Shown here: in pieces, positions 6,017 through 11,941 of the stretch
Numbering within the stretch: position 1 is the stretch's first letter
Layout of the letters: each line of letters starts with the position of its first letter
Assembly (NCBI GenBank): GCA_043750035.1
Contig: JAYVCI010000262.1
Span: forward strand, 1-11,941
DNA from: CANJUD01 sp043750035
GTDB lineage: Bacteria; Bacteroidota; Bacteroidia; UKL13-3
Direction of reading: 5' to 3'
Length of the DNA: 11,941 bases
The notes under the pieces: model-generated
Told to the model about the DNA's origin: nothing
What the model saw: the letters and a program-made list of their open reading frames with translations, nothing else
Databases searched by the model: none
Position numbers and translations under genes: made by a program

Positions 6017-6054
6017 AAAGGCTTTCAATATTTGATTCTTGAGAGCCTTTTTTG
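6017..6054 (+). terminator. Rho-independent terminator after tRNA-Val
   Basis: A 10-bp stem, AAAGGCTTTC (6017-6026) with GAGAGCCTTT (6041-6050), contains one G-T pair and a 14-base loop, and is followed by a T-rich run (TTTGTTTG). It starts six bases after the tRNA ends. Confidence 0.8.
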
Positions 6055-6152
6055 TTTGTGTACAGTTTGAATGACTGAGATAGTTTCGATATGGCAGGGA
6101 GGGATTCTAACACAATAATAAACCCAATTTTACGTTTTTAATCATATTGCCC

Positions 6153-6178
6153 TTATGGTTCGGCTATGCTCACCATAA
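6153..6178 (+). repeat. Short GGTTCG-CTA-GCTCACC repeat with a 7-bp hairpin
   Basis: TTATGGT (6153-6159) pairs with ACCATAA (6172-6178) around a 12-base loop. The 21 bases 6157-6177 recur with three changes at 6947-6967, on the other side of the next gene and in the same orientation. This is a second repeat type, distinct from the CCGAGC...ATGACGGC family. Confidence 0.6.
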
Positions 6179-6209
6179 CAAAAAAAGCAGGATTCTAAAT
6201 AATTAAAAT

Positions 6210-6935
6210 ATGAATACATACATCTTATATGCAGCAGCTATTCTTATCATACATACTGGTTATGGTACTCATGTAAAACAAAATGATGGCAACCCTGAAT
6301 TAAAACCCAGTACACCTGTTGTAATAGATACTTTCAAGTCTCAAAAGATTGAGGGGGTTATATGGTGGCGTGGCCAGTCAGATTATTATCCCTGTTATAT
6401 AGGTGTATATAAAGATACTTTGTTTACTACCTATTCTTACGAGTCGGATATGGGTAAAATGTATGATGTACGGACACGAAACTACCGCAAGCCCGCAGAG
6501 AAAGAACTATCGATAGTGGTTGATACCAGCAGGCTTATGGCCGATTACTCTTTTATGATATGGGCTGATAATGGAACTACTACTGCTGCAGAAGCCATGT
6601 ATGCTTATCCTGTTATTGTTTCGAACTTGAGCCAGGACACCTTAAGTATAGCACAGAATTTTAGAATACCTTTGATTATGGAGGCACAAGATAAAGATGG
6701 CCAATGGAAACCTATACAAGTAGCACGTATTCCTCAAAAGCGTGACAAAAAATTCGATGCCACATTTTTTTCTCCCAAAGAGATTTTGATTACTACTGTT
6801 CTTTTAAACCATGGAACTTTTAAAACAAAACTGAGGCTACGCTACAACAATATTTTATCGAATGAGTATGATGGAACTATATATTTAACGCAGTTTGATA
6901 AGGAATATGATAATAGCGGACCACCTAAGGAATAA
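6210..6935 (+). CDS. Exported hypothetical protein, 241 aa
   Basis: The family is not recognised with certainty. Residues 1-19 are a hydrophobic signal sequence (MNTYILYAAAILIIHTGYG), so it is exported; there is no lipobox Cys at the cleavage site. The mature part is beta-rich and lacks enzyme motifs. The segment YAYPVIVSNLSQDTLSIAQN (131-150), followed by RIPLIMEAQDKDGQWKPIQ, resembles a beta-sandwich pattern seen in uncharacterised Bacteroidota exported proteins (recollection, unverified). The end is acidic (FDKEYDNSGPPKE) with no sorting domain. The gene sits alone between two copies of the short GGTTCG repeat. The start at 6210 is the first ATG of the frame and gives a sensible signal peptide. 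Confidence 0.7.
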   Translation: MNTYILYAAAILIIHTGYGTHVKQNDGNPELKPSTPVVIDTFKSQKIEGVIWWRGQSDYYPCYIGVYKDTLFTTYSYESDMGKMYDVRTRNYRKPAEKELSIVVDTSRLMADYSFMIWADNGTTTAAEAMYAYPVIVSNLSQDTLSIAQNFRIPLIMEAQDKDGQWKPIQVARIPQKRDKKFDATFFSPKEILITTVLLNHGTFKTKLRLRYNNILSNEYDGTIYLTQFDKEYDNSGPPKE

Positions 6936-6946
6936 ATGGGTGGGGT

Positions 6947-6967
6947 GGTTCGACTACGCTCACAATA
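6947..6967 (+). repeat. Second copy of the short GGTTCG repeat
   Basis: GGTTCGACTACGCTCACAATA matches 6157-6177 at 18 of 21 bases in the same orientation. The hairpin of the first copy is not preserved, because the flanking arm is changed. Confidence 0.5.
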
Positions 6968-7053
6968 CCATACGGCAGGCAAAAAGGAGGATGAGGTGAT
7001 GCAGCAAATATTGTTATCGGCTTGTTTAACTCCTTATTGATCTTATAAATAGT

Positions 7054-7880
7054 ATGAAAGGACAAAACGGAATTGAAAAAACTGAGGTATTGAGGCATAT
7101 AATATTAAGTTTGCTTGCTTTATTTTTATTTGCAGATTGTATGGGGCAGACAAGTTTCCAACAGCTGGTACCGACTGACTATTTTAAAGAGAGGCTCAAT
7201 ACTTTCTCAAAACCTGATATCAATGCTGGGATACGTAATCGCTATTATAAGAAGGATTCAGGGCAAACTTTAACTAACACGTTGTCCTTTAAATTGAACC
7301 CATTTAGTTGTGTGTTTAATCAATATTCTATTGAGGTTGGTTATCAATTGGGCAAAGAAAAATATATAGGCGTTGAGGGAGGGATTATTAAAGCGAACTG
7401 CTGGTGGAATAAAGGTCACAAATTATATAATGGCAGCGATGATCGTTTTCCGATGGGCTATTACAACGGATGGCTGTTGTCAGTTCATTTGAGAAAAATG
7501 GAGATTAACAAACAGCACTGGTATACTGAAGTGGCCCCCATTTTTAAACGTTAAACGTATGACAGTCTTTATTTCTATAATTCATGGGGCGATGCCGGAC
7601 ATGCGGAATGGACAAGGACCGAAAAAACCAATATGCTGGGTTTTAAATTAAGGATGGGCAAAACAATCTTTTCATCGAAGCATTTTGCTCTCGAATCTGT
7701 TTTCGGGTTGGGCTTGGGAAAGTATTATAGGTCATATACTACGCATTGGCTCCGCTATTACCAAGGACATGGTTCCCCAGATATTGATTATAGTACAAAT
7801 GTTTTCGGCATAAGAATCTTTCACTTCCGGGAATAGAAGTAGGGTTGTTGTTGTGTTTTGGGAATTATAGCATGAGATAG
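7054..7880 (+). pseudogene. Broken outer-membrane beta-barrel-like gene (nonsense plus frameshift)
   Basis: One former gene of about 275 codons. It opens with a signal peptide (residues 1-32, ending FADCMGQ) and continues with FKLNPFSCVFNQYSIEVGYQLG (about 87-108), a pattern of outer-membrane beta-barrel proteins. An in-frame TAA at 7552-7554 interrupts it after EVAPIFKR. The same frame then continues without loss of sense as TYDSLYFYNSWGDAG and on through LESVFGLGLGKYY. A second lesion lies near 7810-7813: the frame ends in RIFHFRE-stop, but the -1 frame reads LSLPGIEVGLLLCFGN to a TAG at 7878. That is the expected final beta-strand, so one A was probably lost in ATA-AAG. Both lesions would have to be assembly errors for the gene to be alive. 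Confidence 0.8.
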
Positions 7881-7896
7881 GGCTAGCCATATTGTC

Positions 7897-8503
7897 TCAT
7901 CTCATACAGTTTAAGTTAAAGGAGGCAATTGCATCTTTACCTGATACCCACGCGGTATTTGAATAGGCAATATCATCGATTTTTATACAGGTAAGCAGGC
8001 GGTTATCTGTTGCATCGAAAAACAGGAACTTGCTGTTATTGCCATTGGCTGCATTTAAACTAGTGAGGGCATTGTGGTGGCATATAAGAAAAATAAGGCT
8101 TGCATTTTTGCTCACATCGATGCTGCTAAGTTTATTGTGGTTACAATCTAGTGCCGTAAGGGCTGTGTTGCTAGTCAAATCTAAACTAGTAAGGGTATTA
8201 TTATAACATTCTATACTTGTGAGCATTTTGTTGTTGCTCAAATTTAAACTACTTAGGGTATTATCATAGCAATACAATTTAGTGAGGGTTGTATTTTCAC
8301 TCAGATCTAAAACACTTAAGATATTATTGTAACACCACAGCTCAACAAGGGCGGCATTTTGGCTAAGGTCTAAATTGCTAAGTTTATTATAGCTGCGGTT
8401 TAGCAGAGTAAGTGCAATATTTTTGCTCACATCTATATGGGTGAGTGAGTTAGAATTACACCACAACTTAGTAAGTGCTGTAAAAGCTTCAATGCCAGTT
8501 AAA
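7897..8503 (-). pseudogene. 3' part of IS-split leucine-rich-repeat protein gene
   Basis: C-terminal 199 residues of an LRR surface protein. After GIEAFTALTKLWC come about seven 21-residue repeats of the form L-x-x-L-x-C-x-x-N-x-L-x-x-L-D-L/V-S-x-N, visible as a 63-base periodicity in the DNA between 8040 and 8480. The cap is SKFLFFDATDNRLLTCIKIDD (the DNRLLTCI motif is common in Bacteroidota LRR proteins), and the protein ends FNLNCMR. No T9SS sorting domain follows, although related proteins often have one, so the 3' end may itself be truncated. The upstream part of the gene is at 9892-10126. The IS lies exactly between them, and joining at the TTAAA duplication restores the frame as NIADLT-GIEAF. 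An ATG inside the IS (8517) gives an open frame here, but it would lack the signal peptide. Confidence 0.88.
8499..8503. repeat. Left target-site duplication TTAAA
   Basis: TTAAA immediately precedes the left IS end and is repeated exactly at 9892-9896. The undisrupted target would read GCCAG-TTAAA-TCAGC, which on the minus strand encodes ADLTG. Confidence 0.9.
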
Positions 8504-8520
8504 CCCAAATTACGCAATAG
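8504..8520 (+). repeat. Left terminal inverted repeat of the IS
   Basis: CCCAAATTACGCAATAG, matching the complement of 9875-9891 at 16 of 17 bases. Confidence 0.9.
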
Positions 8521-8580
8521 GAAAAACGCCTTATATTTCGGGTCAAAATCCTAATGCGTAGCAATAGAAAAAAATAGACC

Positions 8581-9885
8581 ATGGAATTCGATATATCATT
8601 TACCAGTAAAGAGATTACGCCATGGGGCGGAATGGTTTTTTTTAATGAGATGTTGCAAAAAATTGGTTTTAGAGAGTTGGTAGAAAACAATCCTGACCTC
8701 CCCCAGCCAAAATCAAATCGCGGTTATAAAACATCTACTATTTTGGAAGGTTTTATAACGAGTATATGGTGCGGGGCAAATAGGTTTTTGCACACCGAAG
8801 TAACACGCCATGATGCCACGCTGGGCAAGATATTTGATTGGAAGACAACACCAGGTCAAGATACCTAAAAACGCTTTTTTGGCAAGTTTGACCAAGCAAC
8901 AAGCCAGCGTGTAAGTGATTACTTCTATTCTTGGATTTTTGATAATTTCACACTGGACATAGACTCTTCTGTAATGACCCGCTATGGTGAACAGGGAGGG
9001 GCAAAAAAGGGCTATAACCCAAGTAAAAGAGGACGTTTGTCGCATCACCCATTAATAGCATTCATTGATGACGTAAAGCTAGTGGCAAATATGTGGCTCC
9101 GGAGCGGCGACACTTCATCTGCCAATAATTTTTTAGCGTTTTTGGAAGATACTTTATCCAAACTGAACAACAAGACAGTAAGCCTGATTCGGTTGGACAG
9201 TGGGTTTTGCCATTCGGAAATATTAGACTATCTGGAGGCACGCCCGATGGATTATATAATTGCCGCGAAGTTTACACACCCTATCCAAAGACTTATCCGT
9301 GACAATACCAATTGGGTTGTTCTGGACACTGGCATTGAAATAAGTGAACAGATATATCAAAGTGAGTCTTGGCAAAACGCAAGAAGAATAGTGATTGTGC
9401 GGCAAAAAATAGCAGACCGCCCCAAGGCTACCGGCAAACAATTAAGGCTGTTCTCTGAGCAGGATATATATATAAACTATAGATACTCTGCCTATGTGAC
9501 CAATGTCAAATTTGCTCCCGCAGAAATATGGAGATTATATAGAGGCAGGGCCAACGCAGAGAACAGGATCAAAGAACTAAAATATGATTTTGGATTTGAC
9601 AGCTTCAATCTAAAAGACTTTTTTGCCACAGAAGCAGCACTAACCTTTGCAATGATTGCATACAATCTGATGGCCCTTTTTAGAACTTTTGTATTACAAG
9701 AGAAAACGCAAAAAACACTTTCAACTCTTAGGTACAGAACCTTTGCAATTGGTGCTTACTTCGAGAAAGTTAATGACAAACTTATATTGAAAATTGCTCT
9801 GAACAAAAAAAGAAGAGAGTGGTTTAGCGGCCTCTGGAATTATTCTAAAGTCTTTGAGTATCCTTTTGAAATTTCTATTGCGTAA
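8581..9885 (+). pseudogene. IS1380-type DDE transposase with an in-frame stop
   Basis: A frame of 435 codons beginning MEFDISFTSKEITPWGG. The helix-turn-helix/Phe-rich N-terminal region is followed by a TAA at 8866-8868 (codon 96, after PGQDT). The same frame then runs on as KRFFGKFDQATSQRVSDYFY without a shift; a Tyr codon is a likely ancestor of the stop. The DDE catalytic set is preserved: Asp126/Asp128 in LDIDSS, Asp206 in IRLDSGF and Glu327 in the YRGRANAENRIKELK segment, which is the family signature. The segment from ATG 8974 to the end could be translated alone but would miss the N-terminus and first catalytic Asp. No readthrough signal is apparent. The copy is probably inactive unless complemented in trans. 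Confidence 0.88.
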
Positions 9886-9891
9886 TCTGGG
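9875..9891 (-). repeat. Right terminal inverted repeat of the IS
   Basis: Complement of the left end with one mismatch. It contains the transposase stop (TAA 9883-9885) and, on the other strand, supplies a TAG (9877-9875) that ends the truncated LRR product. Confidence 0.9.
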
Positions 9892-9896
9892 TTAAA
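9892..9896. repeat. Right target-site duplication TTAAA
   Basis: Second copy of the 5-bp duplication, directly after the right IS end. Confidence 0.9.
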
Positions 9897-10126
9897 TCAG
9901 CTATATTTTTCTGACTAGCCTCAATTCTACCCTTGAATGCTGACGCTTCTGAGAATTGTATTTCTTGGTCTGAGTTGGTATTGATGTCCTTGTTGCCCAA
10001 TAAATAGGCTTTAAAATTAGCATCGGGTATGCTTACACTTTGTGCTTTTAACCCATTGCTTAATGCCAATTGTAAGGCGATAATTGAAAGTACAGAGAAT
10101 ATTTTTTTGAGCGTAATAATATTCAT
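9892..10126 (-). pseudogene. 5' part of IS-split leucine-rich-repeat protein gene
   Basis: N-terminal 79 residues of the LRR protein, starting ATG at 10126. Residues 1-29 are a signal peptide (MNIITLKKIFSVLSIIALQL, cut near LKA-Q). They are followed by VSIPDANFKAYLLGNKDIN and DQEIQFSEASAF, the stereotyped N-cap of Bacteroidota LRR proteins that precedes the first repeat. In its present state the frame reads four codons past ADLT into the IS (Q-I-T-Q) and stops at TAG 9877-9875, giving an 83-residue exported stub. The gene lies 73 bases downstream of, and in the same direction as, the T9SS protein gene, with a possible -7 box of its own. Joined to 7897-8503 it makes 278 residues. Confidence 0.88.
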
Positions 10127-10133
10127 GATAGGG

Positions 10134-10141
10134 CAAAAGTA
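10134..10141 (-). promoter_or_regulatory. Possible -7 box for the LRR gene
   Basis: TACTTTTG on the minus strand fits TAnnTTTG, seven bases before the ATG at 10126. No TTTG is found 19-20 bases upstream, so this is a half-match. If used, the mRNA would be nearly leaderless. Confidence 0.35.
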
Positions 10142-10199
10142 GTTTTATTTTTTATGGTTGGGACACCAATCGAAGTTCAAATTAATGTATACTCACAAC

Positions 10200-11941
10200 C
10201 TAGAACTTAATCAAACGTACTTGATACACATTGCTGTTGTTATGTATTTGCAACATATATATTCCTGAAGGATGGTTGCCCATATCTATGGCATAGGTAT
10301 TTTTATTGCTATCATGATATAAGTTCGCCAATATTTGTTTACCTGTAATATCATAAATAGTAAGGTTTTTTATATCTAATCCAGAGGGTAATTCTATATT
10401 GAAAATATGGTGCGATGGATTGGGGTATACATTTAACATCGTATTTTTATTAACATTGCTAATACCTACGTACCAATTGACCGTATTTATTTTAGATACA
10501 CCTTTACAACCATTTATATCATACACTTCTACCATATAATCGCCATTGGCAGCTATTTTTATTTTTTGGATGGTATCGCCTGAAATTGGAGTTCCATTCA
10601 AATACCATTGGTAAAAAGTATATATGCCTGTAGTTAGTTCATTTGATGCTTTTATCTCGGTGATAGTAGGCACCGGTAGCGGGTTTACAGTAATATTTAC
10701 ATCAGAAGAACTGGCTTTACAACCGTTTGTATCAATTAAGTTCACATGATAAGCACCATTCGTTTTCGCAAATAAAGGATTATTTGAATTGCTTAAAGAG
10801 GAATTGTTTAATATCCAGACTAATGATTGAATACCTGAATTGCTATTGCTTGCCGTAAGGCTTACCGAATCACCTTGGCAAAAAGTAGTTTTACCATTGG
10901 CTGAAATAATAGGGCTGGCAGCGGTGTAAAAAGAGATATTTATATTTGAAGGAGATGTACTGGTGCAGCCATTGGTATTGGTTATTTTTAAAGAATATAC
11001 TCCTTGTTTTGTTACCATTAACCTACTTGAAGAAGCTCCTATTATTTTAATGTTGTTATTATACCATTCATAATTATATTTTGCATTAATGATACCATCT
11101 ATATAAGTAGTATCGCCTTGGCAAATATTATTTTTACCATTGTTTATATTAATATTGCTATTAGGAATGGTATCGAACAACAGCGTAACTGGTGCAGACT
11201 TGGATTTACACCCATTAGAGTTCGTAGCTTCAACTGCATAATCTCCGGATATTTTAGCAATATAAAATGAATCAGTAGCACCGGTGATGATATTATTATT
11301 TAAATACCATATATAGGTTAATCCGCTCGATGCATTTATGCTCAATCTGATACTGTCGCCATCGCACGCAATTCCATTACCGGGCTTTGAAACATTCACA
11401 AGACTACTATTATACATAGACAGCGTTTGACCCTTAGATACAGCAGAGCACCCGAAAACTGTATCTACTACTTCTAATGTATATGTACCCGAATCTTTTG
11501 CATAATAAATGCTATCTTTTGCACTATTGATGTTTGTATTGTTTAGCATCCATTGGTATTTATATAAAGGGTTAAAAGTGGTTTGCAACTGAACACTATC
11601 GCCTACGCAGAACTTTGTTTTAGAAGCGACAAAACTAGCATTGGGTGTACTTTTTGAAACCACAATTGTATCGGAAACAACTTGGCATGATGAAGTGTTT
11701 ATTAATACACAAAAGTAGGAGCCTAGAGCAGGGGCGATAAATATAGAATCTTTTTTATTGGCGATATACTTTCCATTTACAAACCATTTATATCCTGTCA
11801 CATTTTTACTTCCTGACAAGTCAATGATAGTAGTATCCCCACTACAATTCTTTATTTTATTCAATACCATTTTTAAGGAAGGTGCTTGGCTTGTAAATTG
11901 TTGTACTTTATTAAGTTTGTTATTCCATTTATTAGAATCGC
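10200..11941 (-). CDS. Secreted Ig-like-repeat protein with T9SS sorting domain (5' end outside window)
   Basis: The frame stays open from the stop at 10200 through the window edge. The first ATG inside (11870) is not the true start, because sensible codons (DSNKWNNKLNKVQQFTSQ) precede it. Numbering from that Met, about five to six repeats of 80-90 residues each carry a C-x-GDS/T entry (Cys9, Cys88, Cys169, Cys250, Cys331), a Y-x-W-x-L-N-N core and an exit Gly-Cys (Cys141, 221, 302, 384, 455). This is the layout of Bacteroidota adhesin-like Ig/PKD-type domains. Residues about 472-556 form a type A T9SS C-terminal domain: NVYPNPSHHIFNIE, LTIYDITGKQI and HPSGIYMLQI. It would be exported through Sec, then across the outer membrane by T9SS and anchored or released. 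Adhesion is the likely role (inference). Confidence 0.9.
   Translation of the reverse strand, partial: DSNKWNNKLNKVQQFTSQAPSLKMVLNKIKNCSGDTTIIDLSGSKNVTGYKWFVNGKYIANKKDSIFIAPALGSYFCVLINTSSCQVVSDTIVVSKSTPNASFVASKTKFCVGDSVQLQTTFNPLYKYQWMLNNTNINSAKDSIYYAKDSGTYTLEVVDTVFGCSAVSKGQTLSMYNSSLVNVSKPGNGIACDGDSIRLSINASSGLTYIWYLNNNIITGATDSFYIAKISGDYAVEATNSNGCKSKSAPVTLLFDTIPNSNININNGKNNICQGDTTYIDGIINAKYNYEWYNNNIKIIGASSSRLMVTKQGVYSLKITNTNGCTSTSPSNINISFYTAASPIISANGKTTFCQGDSVSLTASNSNSGIQSLVWILNNSSLSNSNNPLFAKTNGAYHVNLIDTNGCKASSSDVNITVNPLPVPTITEIKASNELTTGIYTFYQWYLNGTPISGDTIQKIKIAANGDYMVEVYDINGCKGVSKINTVNWYVGISNVNKNTMLNVYPNPSHHIFNIELPSGLDIKNLTIYDITGKQILANLYHDSNKNTYAIDMGNHPSGIYMLQIHNNSNVYQVRLIKF

Larger units (their letters stand above)
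8504..9891 (+). mobile_element. IS1380-family insertion sequence, 1388 bp
   Basis: Terminal inverted repeats of 17 bases with one mismatch: CCCAAATTACGCAATAG (8504-8520) and the complement of 9875-9891 (CCCAGATTACGCAATAG). These are flanked by perfect 5-bp TTAAA duplications. Ends beginning CC, a 4-5 bp duplication and one DDE transposase are the known traits of the IS1380 family. The transposase occupies nearly the whole length, and its stop lies inside the right inverted repeat. The element is inserted in, and antisense to, an LRR gene. The exact target duplication argues for a fairly recent insertion, yet the transposase frame has an internal stop. Confidence 0.9.

Noticed and set aside
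7872..7905. Hairpin ATGAGAT/ATCTCAT as a bidirectional terminator between the convergent genes
   Set aside because: The stem is only seven weak base pairs with a 20-base loop and no T-run on either side.
8040..8480. 63-base tandem repeats as a mobile or CRISPR array
   Set aside because: The periodicity is explained by 21-residue leucine-rich repeats on the minus strand.
8499..8690. Minus-strand 63-residue ORF and other minus-strand ORFs inside the IS
   Set aside because: Shadows of the transposase frame with no coding character of their own.
7552..8868. TAA recoded as an amino acid, since two frames are each interrupted by a single TAA
   Set aside because: TAA is the normal stop of several intact genes here (membrane protein, DUF1573-like, exported hypothetical), and the outer-membrane gene also has a frameshift, so decay is the simpler explanation.

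Overview
The window looks like a low-GC member of the Bacteroidota, probably a Chitinophagales/Sphingobacteriales-like or uncultured relative. The evidence is a type IX secretion (T9SS) C-terminal sorting domain, a DUF1573-like exported protein, a DPP5-like S9 peptidase, a leucine-rich-repeat (LRR) surface protein, promoters of the TTTG-N19/20-TAnnTTTG type, no Shine-Dalgarno sequences, and intergenic palindromic repeats of the kind common in this phylum.

Left part (1-3670, mostly minus strand). A 39-residue membrane micro-protein has its own promoter. It is followed by a decayed C-terminal fragment of a second DPP5-like peptidase (602-721). Next is an overlapping pair: a small DUF5678-like protein and a retropepsin-type aspartic protease. 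Then comes the intact 677-residue secreted S9 peptidase with its promoter. The pair is therefore bracketed by two directly oriented copies of the peptidase 3' end.

Middle part (3678-6055, plus strand). Five copies of one dispersed repeat family punctuate a short-chain dehydrogenase-like (SDR) gene lacking the YxxxK pair, a four-helix membrane protein and a DUF1573-like lipid-free exported protein. The membrane-protein gene sits exactly between two head-facing copies, like cargo in the loop of a palindrome. A tRNA-Val(TAC) gene with a textbook Bacteroidota promoter and a terminator closes this part.

Right part (6056-11941). An exported hypothetical protein lies between two copies of a second short repeat. 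It is followed by an outer-membrane-protein-like gene broken by one nonsense codon and one frameshift. Next, on the minus strand, is an LRR gene cut in two by a 1388-bp IS1380-family insertion sequence. This IS has exact 17-bp inverted ends and a perfect 5-bp TTAAA target duplication, but its own transposase frame carries an internal TAA. Removing the IS and one TTAAA restores a continuous 278-residue LRR protein. The last gene, cut by the window edge, encodes a large secreted Ig-like-repeat protein with a T9SS sorting domain.

No single new defence-like system is visible. The most notable items are the retropepsin/small-protein pair wedged between peptidase 3' ends, the gene-carrying repeat pair, the reversible-looking IS disruption of a surface protein, and the micro-protein. 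The local density of broken genes (peptidase fragment, outer-membrane protein, LRR, transposase) suggests an accessory, decaying region of the genome.
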